From positions 1-5,949 of the forward strand of contig JBFMFE010000008.1 of NCBI GenBank assembly GCA_040752295.1: DNA of 5,949 nucleotides, written 5' to 3'. This DNA comes from JBFMFE01 sp040752295. Lineage in GTDB: Bacteria; UBP15; UBA6099; JBFMBQ01. A model generated the notes under the pieces. The model was not told the origin of the DNA and did no database searches. It was given only the letters and a program-made list of their open reading frames with translations. This document shows, piece by piece, positions 1 to 5,145 of this stretch; the stretch's first letter is position 1, and every line of letters starts with the position of its first letter. Made by a program: the position numbers and the translations under genes.

Positions 1-25
1 GCGCCCGCGAGAAGGTGAGCGGGCT

Positions 26-95
26 GGAGTGCAAACACCGCCTTGTTTCCCGCGCTCCGCGCGGGAGTGAAGGCGGCGATGACTCGCCGCAGTCC
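26..95 (+). repeat. Dispersed REP-like inverted-repeat element, copy 1
   Basis: The left arm (26-44) begins GGAGTGC and ends ACACCGCCTT. The right arm (70-95) begins AAGGCGGCGATG and ends CGCCGCAGTCC. The arms are imperfect reverse complements, so the element can fold as a long hairpin. The right arm alone can form a short stem, GGCGA with TCGCC. The spacer between the arms carries its own hairpin, CCCGCG (49-54) with CGCGGG (60-65). The right arm matches the copy at the other end of the window at 25 of 26 positions, whereas the left arm is about 7 nt shorter than in that copy. This looks like a non-coding, chromosomally dispersed palindromic repeat. I see no transposase nearby, and the mobilising agent is unknown. 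Confidence 0.72.
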
Positions 96-98
96 AAG

Positions 99-120
99 GC
101 CTGCCTGCCGGCAGGCAGGC
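99..120. repeat. 22-nt perfect palindrome (CCTGCCTG core)
   Basis: Eleven bases, GCCTGCCTGCC, are followed directly by their exact reverse complement with no loop, giving a perfect dyad four bases after the dispersed element ends. Each half contains a doubled CCTG unit. Short GC palindromes built on CCTGCCTG/CAGGCAGG are, as I recall, recurrent in genomes of uncultured bacteria, but I cannot verify copy number here. It could be part of the neighbouring repeat, a separate insertion, or a protein-binding dyad. Confidence 0.7.
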
Positions 121-320
121 GGATGACTTCGCAATCCATCGTGACGAAGAATGTGCGAAAGTTCACTGTATAAAAGCAGGTATAATTGCACACCGGGTTT
201 ATTGATGCTCTTCGTTCACAACTTTGTTTTGTGCGATGATCTGCCGGGTTTACGGCTTTCGCCGTGAGTTCACAGGCGGCGCGTCAATTACCTTGATCCC
301 ATTTTGCGCCGATTCTCGTC
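121..320. other. Non-coding stretch rich in short inverted repeats
   Basis: I see no credible gene here on either strand. Several short dyads occur: GTGACGAAGA (141-150) with TCTTCGTTCAC (209-219, one bulge); CACAA (217-221) with TTGTG (229-233); and ACGGC (252-256) with GCCGT (261-265). Read on the minus strand, the last of these closes a GAAA tetraloop. The motif CCGGGTTTA occurs twice, at 193-201 and 244-252. An AT-rich patch near 168-186 contains GTATAA twice and a TATAAT, but no good -35 box lies at the right distance. The region lies downstream of the leftward methyltransferase, so it could be transcribed as its 3' UTR or be repeat debris. No known riboswitch or ncRNA consensus was recognised. 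Confidence 0.4.
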
Positions 321-378
321 ATCAGGTGTCCTGATCGGGTCTGGATTGGGACTTTCCCGCGTTTTCCGACGACCCGAT
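321..378 (-). terminator. Nested inverted repeats after the methyltransferase; possible terminator
   Basis: GACCCGAT (371-378) and ATCGGGTC (334-341) form an 8-bp stem starting 5 nt beyond the methyltransferase stop. Its loop contains a smaller hairpin, GGGA (348-351) with TCCC (355-358). Further on, ATCAGG (321-326) pairs perfectly with CCTGAT (330-335) across a 3-nt loop, overlapping the first stem by two bases so that the two are mutually exclusive. No T-run follows on the minus strand, so this is not a classical intrinsic terminator. It may protect the 3' end or assist another form of termination. Confidence 0.35.
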
Positions 379-382
379 TTCA

Positions 383-1153
383 TCAGGACCTGCCTCGCTG
401 CGTGCTTTCGGGGGCGGCGCAGACGTAGATGTTGGACCTTCCGGCGGGGAAGAGAGCGGTGAGGGCGTAGTATGCCTTTTTTGCCGCCGTCTCTGCCGCC
501 CCCGCCGGCGCGCCTCCGAAGTTGTAATGCCCTTTCTCGATCACCCGGAGTCCCGCGCGGCGGAGCAGGTCGAGGATTTCCCCCATCGTGTATTCGCGGT
601 TGTGGAGCTTGTAGGGTTGAACGTTCACGAGCACCTCGACGGGGGTGTATATGTTTCTGCCGCACAGGAATTTGAGTCTGTTGGAGAGCGACGCCACGTT
701 GGGGGTGGTCAGGAAGAGGCGTCCTGCGGGGCGAAGGACGCGCCTGATTTCTTCGAGGCACCGGAGCGGTGAGCCGACGAGGTGCTCGATGGTTTCGTTC
801 ATCATGACGGCGTCGAACGCGGCGTCGCGGAACGGGAACGGTTCGGTTGCGACGTCGGATTTGACCACGGGGATGCCGAAGGCGGCGAAGAGGTTGGCGT
901 GCTCGCCGCCTGCCGCGCGCGGGAAACGTTTGTCGGGGTGGAGGTCTATCCCGACGGCGTCGAAGCCGGAGCGGCGGAGCAGTTCGGTGAACAGTCCCGG
1001 CGATGCGCCGACGTCGAGGACCGTCCCTCTGCCGACGGTCTCCCCGATGCGCTTGAGGAGAAAGGCGTAGCGTCCGCGCATCTCGGCGAGGTACGTCTCG
1101 TGCCCGGCGCCGGCGACGTCGGCGAGAAGCCGTTCAATCGGCGAGCAGTTCAT
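383..1153 (-). CDS. Class I SAM-dependent methyltransferase (Methyltransf_11/23-like)
   Basis: This 256-residue protein has the class I Rossmann methyltransferase signature. Motif I is LDVGASPG (residues 46-53), the glycine-rich SAM loop. The acidic residue ending strand 2 is in GIDLHPD (68-74). The adenine-side motif is KSDV (98-101), and FDAVMMNETIEHL (113-125) is the strand-4 region. LRPAGRLFLTTPN (140-152) is the typical motif III. These fit a soluble enzyme that transfers methyl from SAM. The acceptor cannot be told: relatives act on glycans, lipids and quinones, and no neighbour points to a pathway. The frame stays open to an ATG at 1258, but I chose the ATG at 1153 because AGGGGGAGG lies 7 nt upstream and the extra 35 residues are low-complexity and cover promoter-like AT-rich DNA. 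It stands alone, divergent from the Rel gene. Confidence 0.87.
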   Translation of the reverse strand: MNCSPIERLLADVAGAGHETYLAEMRGRYAFLLKRIGETVGRGTVLDVGASPGLFTELLRRSGFDAVGIDLHPDKRFPRAAGGEHANLFAAFGIPVVKSDVATEPFPFRDAAFDAVMMNETIEHLVGSPLRCLEEIRRVLRPAGRLFLTTPNVASLSNRLKFLCGRNIYTPVEVLVNVQPYKLHNREYTMGEILDLLRRAGLRVIEKGHYNFGGAPAGAAETAAKKAYYALTALFPAGRSNIYVCAAPESTQRGRS

Positions 1154-1160
1154 CGTCGCG

Positions 1161-1169
1161 CCTCCCCCT
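1161..1169 (-). promoter_or_regulatory. Ribosome binding site fixing the methyltransferase start
   Basis: On the minus strand AGGGGGAGG lies 7 nt before the ATG at 1151-1153. This is a strong Shine-Dalgarno match with good spacing. The upstream in-frame ATG at 1256-1258 has no comparable site, which is the main reason for the shorter gene model. Confidence 0.75.
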
Positions 1170-1223
1170 GCGGCGGGCGGTTTTCTCCGCCCGGCGCGCC
1201 CGTTCGGGCGATCATCCATGCGT

Positions 1224-1257
1224 ATCATATTAACGTACAATCCGGTATAATTGTCCA
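1224..1257 (-). promoter_or_regulatory. Candidate promoter for the methyltransferase
   Basis: In an AT-rich island within GC-rich DNA, the minus strand reads TGGACA (1252-1257, 5 of 6 to the -35 consensus), a 17-nt spacer, then GTTAAT (1229-1234, 4 of 6 to the -10). An overlapping TATGAT (1224-1229) is a better -10 but sits 22 nt from the -35. ACAAT/ATTGT forms a small dyad across 1237-1254 that could be an operator. It is placed correctly, about 70-80 nt upstream of the chosen start. Support is by consensus only. Confidence 0.33.
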
Positions 1258-1295
1258 TGCATCGGGCTGTGGCGGGTGTTCATCGCAGCGAAAAT

Positions 1296-1314
1296 GACGG
1301 GCTGGAAGCCTGTC
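1296..1314. repeat. Short hairpin GACGGGCT-GGA-AGCCTGTC
   Basis: Two 8-nt arms pair at 7 of 8 positions (the eighth is a G-T wobble) around a 3-nt loop. The arms and loop resemble a dispersed hairpin family (GGCTGGAAGCC core) that I recall from some environmental bacterial genomes. Copy number cannot be judged from one window. It sits between two divergent genes, so it could alternatively belong to the regulatory region. Confidence 0.45.
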
Positions 1315-1393
1315 CCACTAAAAGACCGGAGGATTATTCAAAGGGGTCATTCGGTTCAAGAAATCATTCAAACCGGTGAAGGATGCGGGAAGC

Positions 1394-1470
1394 TGTTCTT
1401 TTTGCTTCGGTTTGTATTTTCGTTCTACATTCAACATTCAGAATTTTAGATTTTAGATTCGTATTTCAGA
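1394..1470. repeat. AT-rich patch with two adjacent 7-nt tandem duplications
   Basis: Composition falls sharply to AT-rich here. ACATTCA occurs twice head to tail (1427-1433, 1434-1440). After three bases, TTTTAGA occurs twice head to tail (1444-1450, 1451-1457). Such simple duplications suggest slippage. The patch may also supply the low-melting DNA of a promoter or an upstream activating element for the Rel gene, although no clear -35/-10 pair was found. Confidence 0.6.
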
Positions 1471-1569
1471 CCCTCGGCAAAGGCAACAAGAGAGCATCAG
1501 CTTTCCCACGGACTTTGGGACGTTACGAACCTTTCTTGAAAGCGGACTTCGCGCGTCATGCGGTGGAAA

Positions 1570-1585
1570 GTCCGGGGCGCCGGAC
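1570..1585 (+). other. Small perfect hairpin in the Rel leader
   Basis: GTCCGG (1570-1575) and CCGGAC (1580-1585) form a 6-bp GC-rich stem around GGCG, about 100 nt upstream of the Rel start. AAAATGATTT follows rather than a T-run, so termination is unlikely. It could be a leader structure or chance in GC-rich DNA. Confidence 0.35.
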
Positions 1586-1675
1586 GTAAAATGATTTGGC
1601 AGGAGCCGTTCGCAGGGTATTAACAACCTTGACCGGCAGGAGATCGGGCGCGCCGCATCAGGTGAAAGACAGCGT

Positions 1676-1681
1676 GGAGAG
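1676..1681 (+). promoter_or_regulatory. Ribosome binding site favouring the GTG start at 1686
   Basis: GGAG (1676-1679, within GGAGAG) lies 6 nt before the GTG at 1686-1688. A second possibility is AGGTGA (1660-1665), 8 nt before the GTG at 1674. The farthest start in the same frame, a TTG at 1596, has no ribosome binding site. Confidence 0.5.
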
Positions 1682-1685
1682 AAAC

Positions 1686-3854
1686 GTGACGGAGGAAAAC
1701 AGGGATTTAAAAGCGCTTGTCGAGAAAGTCCGGCGGAGCGGCGCCGCCGCGGACGCTGGTCTGCTCGACAGGGCGTACGGACTCGCGAAGCGGTGGTACG
1801 CCGGTCGCAGGGCGGCGCACGGCGCGGACACCCTGGCGCACTGCCTGGAAGTGGGGCACATTCTGGCGGACCTGTGGGTGGACCACGCGACGGTCGTGGG
1901 GGGGCTGCTCCACGAGGTGAGTTACGAGGAGCACGGGAAGGAGGTCGCGGCGGTCGCCGGCGACGCCGTCGCGGAGATGGTGCGGCTTCTGTCCTCGGTG
2001 AACGTCGTGGAGTACACCGGCGACGACGAGGAGCAGGCGCGGTACTACCGCCAGATGTTCGTCGCGCTCGCGCGGGACGTGCGCGTGGTGCTGATAAAGT
2101 TAGCCGGGCGTCTGGACGTGATGCGCAATCTCGGAGACCGGCTGAACGTCGAGAGGCGGCAGTGGCTTGCGAAGGAGACGCTCCAGTTGTATTCGCCGCT
2201 CGCGCACCGGCTCGGCGTGTCCTGGATAAAATCGGAACTGGAGGACCTCGCGTTCGAGCAGCTCAGACCGAACGAGTACGCGAGGCTCTCGAGGATCGCC
2301 AGCGAGAGGAAGAAAGACATGGAGGCGGCGGTCGAAACGGTCATCGGCGAGTTGAAGAAGATATTCAGGGAAGTCGGCTTCCCGGTTCACGTGTCCGGGC
2401 GGACCAAGCACCTGTACAGCATATACCAGAAGATGCTGCGGCAGGGGAAGGACTTTTCGGAGTTGTACGACCTTGCCGCGGTGCGGATAATCGTGGAGAA
2501 CGAGGAGGAGTGCTACCGTGTGCTGAGCGTGCTGCACTCCATCTGGAAGCCCGTGCCGGGGACCTTCGACGATTACATATCGAACCCGAAACCCAACGGG
2601 TACCGCTCCCTGCACACGGTGGTGGAAAGTCCTAACGGCGAGCACGTCGAGGCGCAGATCAGAACCTGGGAGATGCACGTCGTGTCCGAGTACGGCGTTG
2701 CCGCCCACTGGAGGTACAAGGAGACGGGGGGACCCCGCGCCGCGGTGGGGGCGCAGGACACGCTGATACAGCGGGTCGCGGTGCGCGGGGACGAGCAGTT
2801 CTCGCCGGTCGAGTTCATCGAGTCGGTGATACTCGATTACCAGGAGGACAGGGTCTTCACGTTCACGCCGAAGGGGCGGATAGTGGTGCTTCCAGCAGGC
2901 TCGACACCGGTTGACTTCGCGTACAGGATACACACCGACGTGGGGCACAGGTGTAAGGGTGCGCGCGTGAACGGACAGATGGTGCCGCTCAATCACCCGC
3001 TGCGCAACGGCGACGTGGTGGAGATCGTGACCGGGAAAGCCGAGCGTCCGAGCCGCGACTGGCTCACGTTCGCGAAAAGTTCGGTCGCGAAAAGCAAGAT
3101 CAGAAGGTGGTTCAAGGAGGAGGACAGGGAGGAGAACGCGGCGCAGGGGAAGGCGATGGTGAGCCGGGAGCTTTTGCGTCACGGTCTGCGCCGCAGGGAC
3201 ATACTCGACCGGATAGGATTCAGAAGCGCGGCGGAGATGATGAATTTCAGGGAGGAGGAGGACATGTTCGCGGCGGTGGGATGCGGGGACGCCTCCGCGG
3301 AGACGGTGGTGAACTTTCTCAAGAAACTCTACAAGCAGGAGGTGAGCGCGGAGGAGAAGAGGGCGCCGGTGAGTCCCGGCGCCGTTGCGCGGCGGGCGCC
3401 CCGTCCGGGCGTTGTGGTGGACGGCACGGAGGGGGTGCTCGTGAACGCGGCGCGATGCTGCCTGCCCGTGCCGGGCGACAGGATCGTGGGCTTCGTCTCG
3501 CGCGGGAAGGGGATTTCCATCCACCGCAGGGACTGCGCGAACATCGAGGAGTACGTAAAGAGCGGGGAACGTATCGTCGCCGTCGTCTGGGACTCGCCGG
3601 ACGAGAGAACGTACGCCGCCGCCCTTGAAGTGCGCTCGCTGGAGCGCGTGGGGCTGATCAACGATCTGACCGCCATACTCGCCGGCGAGGGAATCAACCT
3701 CGACGAGATCAGGCACAGGACGCTGAAGAACGCGACCGCGCTGTTTCTCATGAAGGTCGAGGTTCAGAACAGGAAACAGATACAGAACGCCGTGGCGCGA
3801 ATGAGGAAGCTGGAGGACGTCATATCGGTGAGGCGCGCGGGGTCGGGTGCTTGA
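1686..3854 (+). CDS. rel: RelA/SpoT-homologue (p)ppGpp synthetase, hydrolase site degenerate
   Basis: This 722-residue protein has the full long-RSH order: HD hydrolase region (about 20-180), synthetase (about 235-350), TGS (about 387-450), helical and zinc-finger/RIS region (R590-C591-C592, H613RRDC617), and ACT (about 641-722). It should transfer pyrophosphate from ATP to GDP/GTP to make the stringent-response alarmone, sensing starved ribosomes through its C-terminal half. Synthetase residues are present: R239 in SGRTKH, D262 in YDLAAVR, Y306 in NGYRSLHT and E322 in EAQIRT. The HD site keeps H52 and H76 but has HE for HD, lacks the ED pair, and reads KLAGRLDVMR where active enzymes have KLADRLHNMR. 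The synthetase loop reads TFDD, closer to RelA's ExDD than to RxKD. Starts at 1596 (TTG), 1662 and 1674 are alternatives. I chose GTG 1686 for its ribosome site and for alignment with Rel N-termini. Confidence 0.94.
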   Translation: MTEENRDLKALVEKVRRSGAAADAGLLDRAYGLAKRWYAGRRAAHGADTLAHCLEVGHILADLWVDHATVVGGLLHEVSYEEHGKEVAAVAGDAVAEMVRLLSSVNVVEYTGDDEEQARYYRQMFVALARDVRVVLIKLAGRLDVMRNLGDRLNVERRQWLAKETLQLYSPLAHRLGVSWIKSELEDLAFEQLRPNEYARLSRIASERKKDMEAAVETVIGELKKIFREVGFPVHVSGRTKHLYSIYQKMLRQGKDFSELYDLAAVRIIVENEEECYRVLSVLHSIWKPVPGTFDDYISNPKPNGYRSLHTVVESPNGEHVEAQIRTWEMHVVSEYGVAAHWRYKETGGPRAAVGAQDTLIQRVAVRGDEQFSPVEFIESVILDYQEDRVFTFTPKGRIVVLPAGSTPVDFAYRIHTDVGHRCKGARVNGQMVPLNHPLRNGDVVEIVTGKAERPSRDWLTFAKSSVAKSKIRRWFKEEDREENAAQGKAMVSRELLRHGLRRRDILDRIGFRSAAEMMNFREEEDMFAAVGCGDASAETVVNFLKKLYKQEVSAEEKRAPVSPGAVARRAPRPGVVVDGTEGVLVNAARCCLPVPGDRIVGFVSRGKGISIHRRDCANIEEYVKSGERIVAVVWDSPDERTYAAALEVRSLERVGLINDLTAILAGEGINLDEIRHRTLKNATALFLMKVEVQNRKQIQNAVARMRKLEDVISVRRAGSGA

Positions 3855-3860
3855 GGTCGC

Positions 3861-3876
3861 GGGGAGGGAGGGTGGG
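3861..3876 (+). other. G-quadruplex motif just after the Rel stop codon
   Basis: Four G-runs (3861-3864, 3866-3868, 3870-3872, 3874-3876) are separated by single bases A, A and T. Known biophysics of such motifs says one-base loops favour a very stable parallel quadruplex. It starts 6 nt beyond the Rel stop, on the coding strand, so it could form in the mRNA 3' end as well as in DNA. Two more G-runs follow near 3884-3892. A role in 3'-end stability or termination is inference. Confidence 0.6.
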
Positions 3877-3897
3877 TGCGTTCGGGCGCGGGCGTCG

Positions 3898-3926
3898 TTG
3901 CCGGGGCGGCGCCGGCGTTGTACAAT
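3898..3926 (+). promoter_or_regulatory. Candidate promoter for the acyl-CoA dehydrogenase gene
   Basis: TTGCCG (3898-3903, 4 of 6 to the -35) and TACAAT (3921-3926, 5 of 6 to the -10) are separated by exactly 17 nt. Transcription would start near 3933, giving a leader of roughly 65 nt before the ATG at 4000. The spacer is GC-rich and contains a GCCGG/CCGGC dyad. Predicted from consensus only. Confidence 0.45.
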
Positions 3927-3927
3927 G

Positions 3928-3952
3928 AAACGCCTGACAAGGGTGTTTTTTT
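3928..3952 (+). terminator. Possible intrinsic terminator of the Rel transcript
   Basis: AAACGCCT (3928-3935) can pair with AGGGTGTTT (3940-3948) around a GACA loop, with one bulged G and one G-U pair. The seven-base T-run at 3946-3952 begins within the stem and continues past it. The placement, about 75 nt after the Rel stop, suits a Rho-independent terminator. The stem is only moderately strong. It overlaps the predicted start site of the next gene's promoter, so transcripts starting near 3933 would lack the 5' arm and escape it. Confidence 0.4.
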
Positions 3953-3999
3953 ATGGGAAGGCTCACGCGCTGAAAGAGACGAGGGAGAGGTGATTCGGA

Positions 4000-5145
4000 A
4001 TGGATTTCAGCTTTACCGAGGAACAGTTGATGGTGCGGGACGCCGTGCGGAAATTCTGCGCGGGGGAACTTGAGCCGATCGCGGCGGAGATAGACCGCAC
4101 GGGCGAGTTTCCGATGGCGGCGTTCCGGAAGGCGGCGGAACTCGGCTTCGTGGGCGCGACGTTTCCGGAAAAGTACGGAGGGGCGGACGCGGACCTTGTG
4201 ACGCGCGCTCTCTCGTCCGAGGAAATGGCGAAGGTGTGTCCGGGCTTCTGCATGAGCCTGGGGACCTCGTCGCTCCTCTTCGGGAACAACGTGTACAAGC
4301 TGGGGACCGAGGAGCAGAGGGAGACGTACCTCCCGCCGATCATACGCGGCGAGAAGATCGGGTCGTGGTGCCTCACGGAGCCGGACGCGGGTTCGGACGC
4401 GCTCGGGATACAGACGAGAGCCGCGAAGGACGGGGACCACTACGTCATCGTCGGACGCAAGACGTTCATCACGAACGCGCCCGTGGCGGACTATTTCATA
4501 GTGATCGCGCGGACGAGCGGGGAGCCGGGCGACATCCAGGGTGGCACCGCGTTCATCGTCGAGCGCGGAATGGAGGGGCTGACGACCGGACCGAAGTTCG
4601 AGAAGATGGGCATGAGATGTTCGCCGACGGGCGAGGTCTTTTTCGACGGGGTGAGGGTCCACAAAAGCCGTATGCTCGGACCGGAGGGGATGGGATTCCT
4701 CGGGATGATGAACTCGCTGGACGTCGAGCGCCTGATGGCGGCGTTTCTGAGCGTGGGGATCGCCCAGCGGTGCCTGGAAGAATCCATCAGGTACGCGAAG
4801 GAAAGAAAGCAGTTCCGCCGCGAGATATGCAAGTTTCAGCTCATACAGGAGAAGATCGCACGGATGATGCTCGAGATCGAGCTTGCGCGCACGTACGCGT
4901 TCCGCGTCATATGCCTTGTGAACGAGGGGAAGCGTATAACGAGGGAGTCGGCGCTGGCGAAGTGGTACGCGTCGGAGGCGGCGACGCGCGTCGCGCTCGA
5001 GGCGATACAGATTCACGGGGGATACGGATACATGAAGGAGTATCCCGTGGAGCGGTTCATGAGGGACGCGAAGCTGCTCGAGATCGGCGCGGGAACGACC
5101 GAGATACAGAAGCTGATCGTTGCGCGGGAAGTTTTTTTCAGATGA
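4000..5145 (+). CDS. Acyl-CoA dehydrogenase, isovaleryl-type catalytic base
   Basis: This 381-residue protein has the usual length and layout of an FAD-dependent acyl-CoA dehydrogenase: an N-terminal helical domain from FTEEQ, a middle beta domain opened by WCLTEPDAGSD (123-133) and TFITNAP, and a C-terminal helical domain with RKQFRR (269-274) and IHGGYGY (338-344). It should oxidise an acyl-CoA to the 2,3-enoyl-CoA and pass electrons to ETF. The MCAD/SCAD catalytic Glu position is Ala364 (IGAGTTEIQ), but E243 in LDVERL matches the base of isovaleryl-CoA and long-chain enzymes. A branched-chain or similar substrate is therefore plausible, though specificity cannot be read. GGGAGAGG (3983-3990) lies 9 nt before the ATG. 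It may have its own promoter. Its 3' end overlaps the convergent ferritin-like gene by 8 bp. Confidence 0.93.
   Translation: MDFSFTEEQLMVRDAVRKFCAGELEPIAAEIDRTGEFPMAAFRKAAELGFVGATFPEKYGGADADLVTRALSSEEMAKVCPGFCMSLGTSSLLFGNNVYKLGTEEQRETYLPPIIRGEKIGSWCLTEPDAGSDALGIQTRAAKDGDHYVIVGRKTFITNAPVADYFIVIARTSGEPGDIQGGTAFIVERGMEGLTTGPKFEKMGMRCSPTGEVFFDGVRVHKSRMLGPEGMGFLGMMNSLDVERLMAAFLSVGIAQRCLEESIRYAKERKQFRREICKFQLIQEKIARMMLEIELARTYAFRVICLVNEGKRITRESALAKWYASEAATRVALEAIQIHGGYGYMKEYPVERFMRDAKLLEIGAGTTEIQKLIVAREVFFR

Larger units (their letters stand above)
1154..1685. other. Divergent intergenic region with no convincing gene
   Basis: About 530 nt separate the divergent methyltransferase and Rel genes. 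The frame at 1383-1589 (68 codons) has no ribosome binding site and a composition that follows the AT-rich repeats, so I do not accept it as a gene. The stretch holds a methyltransferase promoter candidate at its left end, a GGCT/AGCC hairpin, an AT-rich tandem-repeat patch and a small hairpin at 1570-1585. I found no promoter for the Rel gene with two good boxes. Its transcription start may lie in the AT-rich patch, which would leave a leader of more than 200 nt. Confidence 0.55.

Noticed and set aside
1..18. Possible last codons of an upstream gene ending in TGA at 16-18
   Set aside because: Only five codons are visible before the window edge, so coding cannot be shown.
179..1253. Identical 10-mer GGTATAATTG on both sides of the methyltransferase (179-188, 1244-1253)
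   Set aside because: 10-nt matches are expected by chance in about 6 kb, the flanks do not agree, and there is no target duplication, so it is not evidence of a mobile unit.
1154..1258. 35-residue N-terminal extension of the methyltransferase from the ATG at 1258
   Set aside because: Low-complexity residues with no motif, covering promoter-like DNA. The inner ATG at 1153 has a much better ribosome binding site.
1383..1589. 68-codon open frame in front of the Rel gene
   Set aside because: No ribosome binding site, residue content dictated by AT-rich tandem repeats, no recognisable domain.
1565..1590. GGAAAGTCCGG resembles the conserved 5' motif of RNase P RNA
   Set aside because: The later conserved blocks of RNase P RNA (such as ACAGAAA...GACCGCC) are absent downstream, and the Rel gene begins about 100 nt later. 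A chance match.
2100..3716. Long minus-strand open frame (538 codons) opposite the Rel gene
   Set aside because: It is the complement shadow of a strongly conserved gene in GC-rich DNA, with Arg/His/Leu-rich content and no domain.
3820..5016. Long minus-strand open frame opposite the acyl-CoA dehydrogenase
   Set aside because: Arg/Pro/His-rich shadow of the real gene. No motif or start signal.
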